Origin: Nonomuraea rubra
GTDB taxonomy: Bacteria; Actinomycetota; Actinomycetes; Streptosporangiales; Streptosporangiaceae
DNA: 64,000 nucleotides
Direction: 5' to 3'
Assembly: GCF_014207985.1 (NCBI RefSeq)
Contig: NZ_JACHMI010000001.1
Coordinates: 4,323,001 to 4,387,000 of the forward strand
Position 1 is the first letter of the stretch. Every line of letters begins with the position of its first letter. The notes below the pieces were generated by a model, which saw only the letters and a program-made list of their open reading frames with translations, was not told the DNA's origin and ran no database searches. The position numbers and the translations under genes are program-made. Below are positions 52,694 through 61,244 of this stretch, piece after piece.

Positions 52694-54612
52694 TTCGCCT
52701 TCTTTCCGTAGGTTGCGTCGGGGGTCCTGACCCAGACCCGCATGGCTTCGGGGCCGCGGTTGCCCCAGAGGAAGTAGGGGACGAAGGTCGCCGTGACCGT
52801 CGTCTCCGGGAGCGCCTGCTCCAGCGGGAGCTCCGGGTAGAGCTCGGCGGAGGGCGGGGGAGCGGCGGTGGCGGTGAGGGTCAGCACCACGGCCTCGTCC
52901 CGCCGGCCGATGTTCGCGTTGACAATGTCGGGTACGCCGATCACCAGGTCGTCCACGGCGGCGTCCGGGCTGTCCTGTTGCTCCACGCAGTAGACGAGCG
53001 GGCCGCGGGCCAGGCTGACCGTGCCCCTGGTGGCGTCGAGGTGGGGGTGCGAGCCGTGCGCCCTGACCGGCATCGGCAGCGTGAGCCGTACCTCGTCGCC
53101 GGCCTTCCACCGGCGCTCGACGCGCAGCCAGCCGTCCACCGGCTCTGCCACCAGCGGCTCGCCGTTGATCGTGAGCGTCGCGCCGCGGGACCAGGCCGGG
53201 ATGCGCAGGAGCAGCCCGTACGGCCCGTCCGGCGCCCGCTCGACCGTGAGCCGCACGTCGCCGTCCCACGGGTAGGCGGTCTCCACCGCCAGGTCCAGCT
53301 CCGTGCCCTCGATCCGGCCCTCGGCGTAGGCGGCGACCAGCAGCGCGCCGTCCCGCTCGGCCGCCACGTAGTCGGCGAGCTGGGCCATCCAGCGCACGAT
53401 GTTCGGCGGGCAGCACGGGCAGGTGAACCAGGCGCGGCGCAGCGGCTCGCCGCCGGCCTCCGCGCCGCTGCGCTGCTCGTGGTCGGGACGGCGCTGCAGC
53501 GGGTTGTCGTAGAAGAACGCCCGGCCGTCCGCCGACAGGCCCACGGCGTAGGCGTTGTAGAGCACGCGCTCGAACACGTCGAGGTACGTGGCGCCGCCCG
53601 TGGCCAGGAACATCCGCCAGGCCCACTGCATGACCGCGATGGCCGCGCAGGTCTCGCTGTAGGCGCGCTCGGACGGCAGCTCGTACCGGTCGCCGATCGC
53701 CTCGTCGGAGTGGCGGCTGCCGAGGCCGCCGGTGACGTACAGCTTGGTCGCCACCATGTCGTCCCAGAGCCGCTCCAGCGCCTCGAACAGCGACCGGTCG
53801 CCGGTCTCCAGGTGCACGTCGGCCGCGCCGGCCGCCAGGTACGCCATCCGCACCGCGTGCCCCGTCACCGACGGCAGCTCGCGGAAGGGCAGGTGGTCCT
53901 GGAAGTAGTCGCTGGCGAAGATGCTGTGCTTGAGCTGCCCGGAGCCGCGCCGGTCCACGAACGCGGCGGCCAGGTCGAGATAGGCACGCCGCCCGGTCTC
54001 CCTGAACAGCTCGACCAGCGCCATCTCCACCTCGGGATGGCCGCACACCCCCTCGTCCGCGAACCGCTCCACGACCAGGTCCGCGAACCGCCGCGCCACC
54101 CGCAGCAGCCGATCGTCGCCCATCCGGCGCGCCGCGGCCACGGCGGCCTGGACGAGGTGACCCAGGTTGTACAGCTCGTGCCCCCAGGACAGGTCCTCCC
54201 ACGGCTTCTTCGTGGCGGCCGGGTCCTGGAAGAAGGAGTTGAGGTAGCCGTCCTCGGCCTGGACCCGCTCCAGGAGGCCGACGACCTCCTCGAAGAACTC
54301 CCGTACGGGCTCCCCCGCGCGGCCGTCGCCCAGCTCGTAGGCCAGCCCTTCCAGGGTCTTGTACAGGTCGGTGTCCAGGAACGGGTAGCGGCCGCGGTAC
54401 GGCGCCGGGTCCTGCTCCAGGAGGCGGCCCAGGTTGGCGACGTTGCCCGCCGCGCGGAGCTGCTCGATGGTGTGCGGGATCGTGGCCGTGCCGTTCCGGC
54501 GCTGCCAGTGGTGCAGCAGACCACCGGTGATCCGCACGCCCGGGAGCGGCCGTACGGCCCCGGCGGACGTGCGTACGGCACCGGACAGCGGCTTGACCTG
54601 CTTAGACGTCAT
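52690..54612 (-). CDS. beta-L-arabinofuranosidase, glycoside hydrolase family 127
   Basis: This 640-residue enzyme resembles HypBA1 of Bifidobacterium longum, which cuts beta-L-arabinofuranose from hydroxyproline-linked chains. It has HELYNLGHLVQAAVAAARR, GHPEVEMALVELFRETG and YELPSERAYSETCAAI. Glu320, Cys322 and the Cys400/Cys401 pair match the family's zinc-thiolate site, with Cys400 in the nucleophile position. There is no signal peptide, so it acts inside the cell on imported substrate. ATG 54612 begins MTSKQVKPL; a longer frame to 54675 is unlikely. It is the first gene of the nine-gene operon. Confidence 0.92.
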   Translation of the reverse strand: MTSKQVKPLSGAVRTSAGAVRPLPGVRITGGLLHHWQRRNGTATIPHTIEQLRAAGNVANLGRLLEQDPAPYRGRYPFLDTDLYKTLEGLAYELGDGRAGEPVREFFEEVVGLLERVQAEDGYLNSFFQDPAATKKPWEDLSWGHELYNLGHLVQAAVAAARRMGDDRLLRVARRFADLVVERFADEGVCGHPEVEMALVELFRETGRRAYLDLAAAFVDRRGSGQLKHSIFASDYFQDHLPFRELPSVTGHAVRMAYLAAGAADVHLETGDRSLFEALERLWDDMVATKLYVTGGLGSRHSDEAIGDRYELPSERAYSETCAAIAVMQWAWRMFLATGGATYLDVFERVLYNAYAVGLSADGRAFFYDNPLQRRPDHEQRSGAEAGGEPLRRAWFTCPCCPPNIVRWMAQLADYVAAERDGALLVAAYAEGRIEGTELDLAVETAYPWDGDVRLTVERAPDGPYGLLLRIPAWSRGATLTINGEPLVAEPVDGWLRVERRWKAGDEVRLTLPMPVRAHGSHPHLDATRGTVSLARGPLVYCVEQQDSPDAAVDDLVIGVPDIVNANIGRRDEAVVLTLTATAAPPPSAELYPELPLEQALPETTVTATFVPYFLWGNRGPEAMRVWVRTPDATYGKKAK

Positions 54613-54645
54613 GAACCTTCCCAGTAATGTGTGGCATTGCACTGA

Positions 54646-54675
54646 ACGATAGGTGTCTGGGAGGTGTGTTGCCAA
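54646..54675 (-). promoter_or_regulatory. candidate promoter of the nine-gene glycopeptide operon
   Basis: On the minus strand TTGGCA and TATCGT are 18 bases apart, about 34 bases before ATG 54612. A weak mirror of CAGTAATG and CATT-GC-ACTG lies between promoter and gene and might be an operator. Confidence 0.5.
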
Positions 54676-54742
54676 GGGTTGCGGGGGTGACGAAAAGAGA
54701 AAGTAACCCGTCCGGAATCTGGGACAGGGAAGCGCGGACGGC

Positions 54743-54755
54743 TACAGTGGCGCGG
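54743..54755 (+). promoter_or_regulatory. candidate leaderless promoter of the P-loop gene
   Basis: TACAGT lies six bases before GTG 54755, with no ribosome binding site. Confidence 0.5.
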
Positions 54756-55282
54756 TGCGACGCGTATCCGTGGTGGGCAACAGCGGCTCGGGAAAGTCCA
54801 CGCTGGCGGCCGGTCTGGCGGCGCGCCTCGGCGTGCCGTGGCTCGAACTGGACTCCATCTTCCACATGCGGGACTGGACGCCGCGGCCGGAGCAGGAGTT
54901 CCGCGCCGAGGTCGACGCGTTCACCTCCGGCGGCGGGTGGGTGGTGGACGGCAACTACTCCGCCGTACGCGACCTGGTGTGGCGGCGGGCCGACACCGTG
55001 GTCTGGTTCGACCTGCCCAGGCGTACGGTGATGCGCCAGCTCGCCGCCAGGACACTGCGCCGGATGGCCACGGGGGCCGAGCTGTGGAACGGTAACAAGG
55101 AGTCGTTCCGCTTCCTGCTCGACAGGAACGAGTCGATCCTCCATTGGGCGTGGACCAAGCACGCGACCTACCGGGACCGCTACCACCGCGCAGCCGTCGA
55201 TCCGGTGAACGCGCATCTGACGTTCGTCCGCATCGCCTCCAGGGCCGACGCCGAGAGCCTGCTGAGCGCCGGCGCCCCGTGA
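54755..55282 (+). CDS. P-loop NTPase, topology-modulation/adenylate-kinase-like
   Basis: This 175-residue small kinase-like protein has Walker A GNSGSGKST at residues 8-16, then LGVPWLELDSIFHMRDWTPRP and GGGWVVDGNYSAVRDLVWRRADTVVWFDLPRRTVMRQLAARTLRR, the pattern of so-called DNA topology modulation (FlaR-like) proteins. Substrate unknown. It is divergent from the GH127 operon with a 142-base gap. A leaderless GTG start is likely. Confidence 0.85.
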   Translation: MRRVSVVGNSGSGKSTLAAGLAARLGVPWLELDSIFHMRDWTPRPEQEFRAEVDAFTSGGGWVVDGNYSAVRDLVWRRADTVVWFDLPRRTVMRQLAARTLRRMATGAELWNGNKESFRFLLDRNESILHWAWTKHATYRDRYHRAAVDPVNAHLTFVRIASRADAESLLSAGAP

Positions 55283-55345
55283 ACCCCCGGCGCGGTCCCA
55301 CCGGGCCTGGCCGGTCACCTCCGGCGTGCCGACGATCCGGCGGAG

Positions 55346-56230
55346 TCAGCGGGCCGTCCGCGACTCCGTCCCTGGGTGCGCCGGCGGTTCCCCGGTAGGG
55401 GGCCGGTCGCCGAGCGGGGTCAGCGCGAGGTGGGCCGTCCGGCCGAACCTCGCGCGGCCCAGGCGGTGCGCCAGGGGCACGAGCACGCCGTGCAGCATCG
55501 GGTACTTGCGGGCGAGCAGCCGCCCGGCGTGCCGGAACTCGGCGCCGTCGAGCAGCCGGGCCGACATGCGCACCGCCGGGCCCGTCGCCCTGCCCGACCC
55601 GGTGCACGGGGCGATCTCCACCACGGGGTTGTTGCGGATCCGCTTGATCTTGCCGCCCTCGCCGGGGCTGCGCACGTACGCGCGGTCCCCGTCGACCACC
55701 ACGCTGACCGGCGCACCGACCGGCCTGCCGTCACGCCGGAAGCTGGTCAGCAGGATCGTCTTCTGGCGGACGAACGGCGCCAGCGCCGCGCTCGTGACGG
55801 TCGTGGCGACCTCGCCGGCCACCCAGCCGAGCCCGCGCATCCGCACCAGCAACGCGGCGAGCACCACCAGCGAACCCATCCCCAGGACCCACGGATCCCA
55901 GCCGTGCCCGCCGGCTTCGAGATCGATCGCGTGGTTGACGGCGTGCAGGCTGTTGCCGGCCAGGAACCCGGCCAGCACGACGGCCACCACGTCGGCCCAG
56001 ACGGCGGCGAGGAGCAGCGTCACCCCGATCCCGATGCTGAACGCCCCGGCGTCGTGCACGAAGTGCGGGTGGTACGCGAAGCCGGTGAAGGCGGCGAACG
56101 AGCGCGGCGCGAGCTCCGCCCACCCGCCGCCGGCGAGCATCACCAGCCCGGAGACGATCAGGACCATTGCAGGGAACGCCCGTGACGGCCCGCCCATCGC
56201 CGCCGGGCCGATCCGATCCGCCGAACCCAT
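55346..56230 (-). CDS. membrane domain fused to PPOX-class F420-dependent enzyme
   Basis: This 294-residue fusion has four hydrophobic segments in the first half (residues about 18-140, including FVHDAGAFSIGIGVTLLLAAVWADVVAVVLAGFLAGNSLHAVNHAIDLE). A split-barrel flavin/F420-binding domain follows from about residue 155 (RQKTILLTSFRRDGRPVGAPVSVVVDGDRAYVRSPGEGGKIKRIRNNPVVEIAPC), like the Rv2061 family. It may reduce a membrane-near substrate with F420. ATG 56230 has AGGAGG upstream, so the longer frame is rejected. Confidence 0.85.
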   Translation of the reverse strand: MGSADRIGPAAMGGPSRAFPAMVLIVSGLVMLAGGGWAELAPRSFAAFTGFAYHPHFVHDAGAFSIGIGVTLLLAAVWADVVAVVLAGFLAGNSLHAVNHAIDLEAGGHGWDPWVLGMGSLVVLAALLVRMRGLGWVAGEVATTVTSAALAPFVRQKTILLTSFRRDGRPVGAPVSVVVDGDRAYVRSPGEGGKIKRIRNNPVVEIAPCTGSGRATGPAVRMSARLLDGAEFRHAGRLLARKYPMLHGVLVPLAHRLGRARFGRTAHLALTPLGDRPPTGEPPAHPGTESRTAR

Positions 56231-56326
56231 CCGGTGCCTCCTCGCACCTCCCGCCTGACCGCGGCGACGGTCCCCACTGCCCCCGGCGAGCCGCTTCATG
56301 CCATCGGCAGGCCGAATCACTGCCAG

Positions 56327-57067
56327 TCAGCGCTCGATGAGCGTGACCTCCAGGGAGTAGTGGGAGGCGCGGTAGACGTGCGAGCCGTGCTCGACGGCGC
56401 GGCCCTGGTCGTCGTAGGTGGTGCGGACCATCGTCAGCAGCGGCGCCCCGCGGCGCTCCTCCAGCAGCCGGGCCTCGGCCTGGGTGGCCGCCCTGGCGCC
56501 GATGCGCTGGTTGGCGACCCGCATCCGCACCCCCGCGCCGCGCAGCAGCTCGTACAGGCCGCGCCCCTCCAGGTCGGCCGGCGTGAGCGGGGCCAGCCCC
56601 TGCGGCAGCCAGTTGTGCAGGACGGCCAGCGGCTCACCGGCCGCGAACCGCACCCGCTCCAGGTAGAGGATCTGCGCGCCAGGCTGCACGCCCAGGATCG
56701 GCGCGATCTCCTCCTCCACCGGCCGCGACTCCAGCGCCAGCACCTGCGTGGCCGGCTCCTGACCCGCCCTGCGCAGGTCGTCGTAGAGGCTCGTCAGCTC
56801 GACCGAGCGCTTGACCTGGCCGTGCACCACCTGGGTGCCGACACCGCGCTTGCGCACCAGCAGGCCCTTGTCCACCAGGTACTGGATCGCCTGCCGGATC
56901 GTGGGCCGCGACAGGCCCAGCTTGTCGGCCAGCAGGATCTCGTTGTCCAGCCGCGAGCCGGGGGCCAGGTCGCCGCGGCGGATCGCCTCCGCGATCTGCT
57001 CGGCCACCTGGAAATAGAGCGGCACGGGACTGGACCGGTCCAGGTCGATGGCCAGGTTCGCGGTCAT
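56327..57067 (-). CDS. GntR family regulator with UTRA domain
   Basis: This 246-residue HutC-type regulator has a winged helix in residues about 10-75 (PLYFQVAEQIAEAIRRGDLAPGSRLDNEILLADKLGLSRPTIRQAIQYLVDKGLLVRKRGVGTQV). The UTRA ligand domain follows (YLERVRFAAGEPLAVLHNWLP, MVRTTYDDQGRAVEHGSHVYRASHYSLEV). Such proteins sense sugars, phosphorylated amino sugars or amino-acid derivatives. A palindromic site at 57094-57103 upstream suggests autoregulation. No obvious metabolic target is adjacent. Confidence 0.92.
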   Translation of the reverse strand: MTANLAIDLDRSSPVPLYFQVAEQIAEAIRRGDLAPGSRLDNEILLADKLGLSRPTIRQAIQYLVDKGLLVRKRGVGTQVVHGQVKRSVELTSLYDDLRRAGQEPATQVLALESRPVEEEIAPILGVQPGAQILYLERVRFAAGEPLAVLHNWLPQGLAPLTPADLEGRGLYELLRGAGVRMRVANQRIGARAATQAEARLLEERRGAPLLTMVRTTYDDQGRAVEHGSHVYRASHYSLEVTLIER

Positions 57068-57093
57068 GCTGATCAGCTTAACCGACGTCAGAA

Positions 57094-57103
57094 TGTCCTG
57101 ACA
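57094..57103. promoter_or_regulatory. candidate GntR operator
   Basis: AATGTCCTGACAAA contains TGTCCTGACA, a near-palindrome of the kind bound by GntR/UTRA proteins. It is about 27 bp upstream of the GntR start at 57067. A second GTCAG half lies just beside it (57087-57091). Confidence 0.5.
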
Positions 57104-57124
57104 AACGTGTCGTGCGCGGGTGTC

Positions 57125-57964
57125 TCAGGCATCTCCGCCGCCGCAGCCGCACCCGCCGTCCCCGCCCGCGTCGCCGTCCCCGTCGTCGTCCCCGTCGTCG
57201 TCCGCCCTGCCGCGTTCGGGTGCGGGGGCGGGCACGGTCTCGGGCGGGCGCTCGCCCCGGATCACGTACGACTCCAGGCTGCCGTCATGGTCGGGGTGCG
57301 CGGCCAGCACCTGCTGGTGGACCGCCTCGCCCAGCAGCGTCCTGTCATCGGCGGGCGTCCTCATCCACTCGATGACCATCAGGAACGCCACGGTGAGCGG
57401 CGGCGCGAGCAGCGCCGGCCACCACTGCCCGAGCCGGGGCCACACCGGCTCTCCCGTCAGCAGATCGCCGGCGGTGTCGATCGCGAGCAGGAAGGTGGAG
57501 ATGTTCGTGCACAGCACCGGGATCACGGTCAGCCCCGACAGGATGAGCGTCCACGACATCCAGCCGGGACGCAGCAGCCCGCGCCGTACGAGCTCGGCCC
57601 GCATCCGGGACTCCAGCGGCGGCCAGCCGGGCGCGACCGCGATCTCCCCGCGGGTGGCGCGGCCCGCCCGCGCGGCCAGGAAGTCCAGCACCAGGCGTTC
57701 GGCAGGCTCCTCGGCGGAGGCGCCGGCGACCGCGGTGCACAGGCCCGAGCGGGATTCGCGGACGGCGTTCCGCCTGACCAGCGCGGTGATCGCCGTGTGT
57801 GCGAGCGAGTGGCGGCCCTTGACGAACACGGCCAGCTCGCACGCGCTCCTGAGCTCGTCCGCCGTGCCGTGCCGGAGCCGCCACCGCAGCAGGCACTCCA
57901 CCAGGACGAGTGCCACGACGGCCACCAGGCCGAGGGCGAGCACGGCTGCGACGATCACCACCAT
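57125..57964 (-). CDS. TIGR04222 family membrane protein
   Basis: This 279-residue protein matches the actinobacterial TIGR04222 pattern: N-terminal helix, a cytoplasmic region, two or three central helices (WMSWTLILSGLTVIPVLCTNI, WWPALLAPPLTVAFLMVIEWM), and a disordered tail ending in Gly/Cys-rich GGCGCGGGDA. The terminal Cys-Gly cluster is a family mark of unknown purpose. The gene starts with ATG 57964 and ends 57 bases before the divergent side of the GntR gene region. Confidence 0.85.
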   Translation of the reverse strand: MVVIVAAVLALGLVAVVALVLVECLLRWRLRHGTADELRSACELAVFVKGRHSLAHTAITALVRRNAVRESRSGLCTAVAGASAEEPAERLVLDFLAARAGRATRGEIAVAPGWPPLESRMRAELVRRGLLRPGWMSWTLILSGLTVIPVLCTNISTFLLAIDTAGDLLTGEPVWPRLGQWWPALLAPPLTVAFLMVIEWMRTPADDRTLLGEAVHQQVLAAHPDHDGSLESYVIRGERPPETVPAPAPERGRADDDGDDDGDGDAGGDGGCGCGGGDA

Positions 57965-58003
57965 CGGGCACCTCCGGGTGCGGGACCGCTGTACCGAAGA
58001 TAA

Positions 58004-58100
58004 CCGCGTCAGCGCCGTCCGGGTATGCCGATGGCCGCGTCAGCGCGGTCCGGGCATGCCGTGGTCCGTGATGACCGCGTCAGCGCCGCCGGGTACCCCG
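58004..58100 (+). repeat. three direct repeats of about 27 bp
   Basis: Copies of CCGCGTCAGCGCCGTCCGGG (with one to three changes) followed by TATGCCG-like ends start at 58004, 58035 and 58075. They fill the gap between the TIGR04222 gene and the HAD gene. They could be a regulator binding array or a decayed duplication. Confidence 0.65.
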
Positions 58101-58108
58101 TGCTCCGT

Positions 58109-58807
58109 TCAGCGCGCGACGAGCCGCGGCAGCTCCGACAGGGACGTGATGCGGGGGAACCCGCCGGGCGGCGGGCCGGCCGCGAGCCGGTCCAGCCAGA
58201 CCGAGCGCATCCCGGTCACCGCGGGGCCCGTCACGTCGTTCTCCACGTCGTCGCCCACCAGCAGCACCTCCTCCGGCGCCAGCCCCAGCGCCGCGGCGGC
58301 CCCGGTGTAGCAGGCGGGGGCGGGCTTGAAGTGCCCGCCCAGGACCTCGCCCGTCAGCACCGGCCCGACCAGCCCCGCCAGCCCGATCGTGCGGACCTTC
58401 TCCTCCTGCATCGGCAGCGTGCCGTTGGTCAGCACCCCGAGCGCGTACCCGCCCAGCCCCGCCAGCGCCCCGGCCACGTCGGGGAACGCCGCCCAGTGCC
58501 GCCGGTACAGCTCGGCGAAGCCCGCGTACGCCTCGTCCAGGTCGCCGGGCACGGGCACGGCCAGCTCGGCGCAGAGCGCGGCCAGCCGCAGCCGCCGCTG
58601 CTCCTCCACCGAGCACCGCCCCGCCTGCCACATCGCCAGGTACGGCCCCTCCAGCGCCGCCCAGACCGCCGCCGCCTCCTCCAGGCGCGGATGGCCGGGG
58701 AACCGCCCCGCCACCCACGCCGTGATGCCGGCGTCGGCGGCGCCGCGATGGTCGAACAGGGTGCCGTCGAGGTCGAACAGGATGCCCTTGATCCCCGGCC
58801 GGGTCAC
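58109..58807 (-). CDS. HAD-superfamily hydrolase
   Basis: This 232-residue phosphatase-like enzyme has the nucleophile motif DLDGTLFDH (motif I), LGVLTNGT (motif II), and HFKPAP with LLVGDDVENDVTGP (motifs III/IV). The helical cap lies between motifs I and II, as in phosphoglycolate or nucleotide phosphatases. Substrate unknown. The GTG start overlaps the stop of the upstream unknown gene (GTGA), so the two form an operon. Confidence 0.9.
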   Translation of the reverse strand: MTRPGIKGILFDLDGTLFDHRGAADAGITAWVAGRFPGHPRLEEAAAVWAALEGPYLAMWQAGRCSVEEQRRLRLAALCAELAVPVPGDLDEAYAGFAELYRRHWAAFPDVAGALAGLGGYALGVLTNGTLPMQEEKVRTIGLAGLVGPVLTGEVLGGHFKPAPACYTGAAAALGLAPEEVLLVGDDVENDVTGPAVTGMRSVWLDRLAAGPPPGGFPRITSLSELPRLVAR

Positions 58808-59541
58808 TGGGCCGCTTCCGCGAGGATGCGGGCGGCCGTCTCCCGTGGCGGGTAGCCGAGCGTGAGGCCGCGCACCGACAGGGCGGCCTGCGCGAACAGC
58901 GGCTCGGCGTCCTCCGTGAGCACGTAGTTCAGCGCGGGGGAGCTGGACCGGTGGGCGTCCAGCGCCTGCGCCTCCCGTTCTGCCAGCTCCTTCGGCAGCG
59001 CCTCGCGGTAGTCGGCGATCAGCGCGTCGAGGTCGAAGAGCTGCGCGTACCGCTCCGACGTGCCGGCCACCACCCGCACCAGCTCGCCGTCCGCCTCGGC
59101 CTCCAGCCGGGCGCGGTAGACCAGGTTCGTGCCGCCGGCCTTGGCGAACCAGCGCATCGCCTCGCCGGCGGGCAGCGTGAACGCCCCGTACGGCTTGCGC
59201 GCGTACAGCAGCGCCTCGGCGATCCACCGGTCGCACCACAGCTCGTCGCGGTAGGGTGCCGGGGCGTGCGGATCGACGGACAGGCCCTGCGCCAGCACCG
59301 GGTTCCAGGCCGACACCATCGGGCTGCTGAACCGCGGCATGCGCGGGCCGCGCCAGTGGCTCAGCGGGTAGCCGTACCAGACGGTCACCACCTCGACCCG
59401 GCGCTTGGGCAGGGGGCGCTCGTAGGTGCCGTTCATGATCTGGCCGCCGTCAGGATGCCGCCACGGTCCGGGGGCGAGGCCGAGGTCTGTGGGGGCCGGA
59501 GGAGTCCGGTAGTCGGGATGGAGTATCCACGCGTCCGCCAC
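58804..59541 (-). CDS. conserved-looking protein of unknown function, partner of HAD hydrolase
   Basis: This 245-residue soluble protein has no motif I recognise. Distinct stretches are DAWILHPDYRTPPAPTDLGL, VEVVTVWYGYPLSHWRGPRMPRFSSPM and WCDRWIAEALLYARKPYGAFTLPAGEAMRWFAKAGGTNLVYRARLE. GTG 59541 is preferred; an ATG at 59610 gives an unlikely front. It is coupled to the HAD gene and divergent from the XRE regulator, which may control it. Confidence 0.72.
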   Translation of the reverse strand: MADAWILHPDYRTPPAPTDLGLAPGPWRHPDGGQIMNGTYERPLPKRRVEVVTVWYGYPLSHWRGPRMPRFSSPMVSAWNPVLAQGLSVDPHAPAPYRDELWCDRWIAEALLYARKPYGAFTLPAGEAMRWFAKAGGTNLVYRARLEAEADGELVRVVAGTSERYAQLFDLDALIADYREALPKELAEREAQALDAHRSSSPALNYVLTEDAEPLFAQAALSVRGLTLGYPPRETAARILAEAAQ

Positions 59542-59677
59542 AGTTTCTCTGCCTTTCCGATTGGCGTATGCATGACGTGTCTGACCACTAGAGTGGCCAT
59601 CGTGCAACACCCGTCACTCGGTTTCAATAGACCAGGTGTAAAGGCTGATATTTGTCATCGATGGTTGTGACAGACGT

Positions 59678-60514
59678 ATGCAGTTAAGCGTTGTCGCGGC
59701 CCGGCTCTGCTCGTTGCGCGCGGCGGCCCGGCTGTCGATGAAGGCCGCGGCGGACGCCGCGGGGCTCAACACCTCCACGATCTTCCGGATCGAGCACGGG
59801 CTGGTGGCGCCGCGCGAGGCCACCGTACGCACCCTGCTGGAGCTGTACGGCCACGGCGAGCACACGCCGCGGCTGCTGTCGCTGCTGCGGGAGGAGCGGG
59901 TGCCCGGCTGGTACGACGCCCCCGGGGTGCCGCTGGCGCTGTCGGCGTTCCTGGAGATGGAGGATCAGGCGCAGATCATCTACACGTACTGCCCGATGCA
60001 GGTGCCCGCGCTGCTGCAGGCGCCGGCGTACGCGCTGTCCGCCGCGCTGGCCGGGCTGCCCGCCGGAGCCACCTACGAGCGGGCGGCCGGCGCGGCGGAG
60101 CTGGTCGCGATCCGGCAGCGGGTGCTCGACCGGCACCAGGGGCCGCACCTGTGGGCGGTGCTCGACCGGGCGGCGCTGACCGACCCGCCGCTGAGCCGGG
60201 CCGAGGACCGGCTCGCCCAGCTCGACGCGCTCACCAAGGCCGCCAGGCAGCCGCACCTGGCCGTGCAGGTCGCCCGGCCCGTCAGCGAGAGCGGGTACCT
60301 CTACCAGGGGCCGCCGTTCACGCTGCTGCGCTTCCCCGAGCAGGACCGGCCCGACGCGCTGGTGCTGCACCTGCTGCACGCCCCGGTCGTCATCGAGGAC
60401 CGGCGGCGGGTCGAGGAGCACCAGCAGGCGTTCGCGCGGCTGTCGCTGTCGGCGCTGCCCGTGGAGTCCACCCCCGACGTGCTGGACGAGGTCCGCGCCA
60501 CGCTGCCGGGCTGA
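59678..60514 (+). CDS. XRE family regulator with DUF5753 domain
   Basis: This 278-residue product has an N-terminal helix-turn-helix (LCSLRAAARLSMKAAADAAGLNTSTIFRIEHGLVAPREATVRTLLELYG). A DUF5753 domain follows (EMEDQAQIIYTYCPMQVPALLQAPAYALSAALAG, AIRQRVLDRHQGPHLWAVLDRAALTDPP). Such actinomycete proteins usually pair with a small DUF397 protein, and some act as toxin-antitoxin-like or developmental switches. No DUF397 gene follows; the next gene is convergent after eight bases. The divergent unknown gene is the likeliest partner. The upstream gap is AT-rich for this genome. Confidence 0.9.
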   Translation: MQLSVVAARLCSLRAAARLSMKAAADAAGLNTSTIFRIEHGLVAPREATVRTLLELYGHGEHTPRLLSLLREERVPGWYDAPGVPLALSAFLEMEDQAQIIYTYCPMQVPALLQAPAYALSAALAGLPAGATYERAAGAAELVAIRQRVLDRHQGPHLWAVLDRAALTDPPLSRAEDRLAQLDALTKAARQPHLAVQVARPVSESGYLYQGPPFTLLRFPEQDRPDALVLHLLHAPVVIEDRRRVEEHQQAFARLSLSALPVESTPDVLDEVRATLPG

Positions 60515-60522
60515 GCTCGTCG

Positions 60523-61176
60523 TCAGTGGTGCTGGCGGAACTCGCCGGCGCGGCGCACGTGGTCGATCATGATGCGTTCGGCCGTCTCCGCGTCGCCCGA
60601 CTCCAGGGCCGCCAGGATGCCTTCGTGCGCTTCCAGCTGCGCCTTGACCTGCGTCTCGTCCAGCCACAGTGACGCCTCGGCGGGCACGGGGAAGCTGTTG
60701 CGCACCGACCTGGCGTGCGCGCCCAGGAAGGCGGGGCCGCCGATGTCGACGATGCGCAGGTGGAAGCGCCTGCTCTGCTCGCCGAGCCGGTCGTGTCTGC
60801 CCCGCGCGGCGTCCTCGGCCATCGAGGCGTGCAGCTCGCGCAGCCCGGCCAGCTCCTCCGCCGTGATCCTGGCCGCCGCCAGCCGCGCTCCCAGCCCTTC
60901 GACGACGGCGCGCACCCCGTAGTACTCGGCCAGCGCCTCGTCGCCCAGGTCCACCACGGTCGCGCCGTGATGGGCCTCGTAGCTGATCAGCCGGTCCTTC
61001 TCCAGCCTGCGCAGCGCCTCGCGCACGGGCGTGACGGACACCCCGAGGCGCTTGGCCACCTCCCCGGCCCGCAAGGCCGTGCCCCCGGGGATCCGGCCGG
61101 TGCGGATCTCCTCCAGGAGCACGCTGTAGACGTACTCGGCCTTGCTCATGGGCGGCCGGGGCTCGGTGGCTGACAT
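60523..61176 (-). CDS. GntR family regulator with FCD domain
   Basis: This 217-residue FadR/FCD-type regulator has a winged helix in residues about 10-75 (GTALRAGEVAKRLGVSVTPVREALRRLEKDRLISYEAHHGATVV). The helical FCD domain carries the His/Asp residues that bind metal and carboxylate ligands (LRELHASMAEDAARGRH, RRFHLRIVDIGG). It is divergent from the CoA-transferase gene, with a 68-bp shared promoter region. Control of that organic-acid operon is the natural inference. Confidence 0.9.
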   Translation of the reverse strand: MSATEPRPPMSKAEYVYSVLLEEIRTGRIPGGTALRAGEVAKRLGVSVTPVREALRRLEKDRLISYEAHHGATVVDLGDEALAEYYGVRAVVEGLGARLAAARITAEELAGLRELHASMAEDAARGRHDRLGEQSRRFHLRIVDIGGPAFLGAHARSVRNSFPVPAEASLWLDETQVKAQLEAHEGILAALESGDAETAERIMIDHVRRAGEFRQHH

Positions 61177-61244
61177 GTCCTCAAGTGTCTCGCAGAACGG
61201 GCACGTTCTTGACCTATGACATATTTCTTATAAGTTACATATCC
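61177..61244. promoter_or_regulatory. divergent regulator/operon promoter region
   Basis: TTGACC (61209-61214) and TAAGTT (61231-61236) are 16 bases apart on the plus strand. The predicted start of transcription falls at or within two bases of ATG 61245, so the CoA-transferase mRNA may be leaderless. The stretch CATATTTCTTATAAGTTACATATC is partly palindromic and a candidate GntR/FCD site. Confidence 0.5.
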
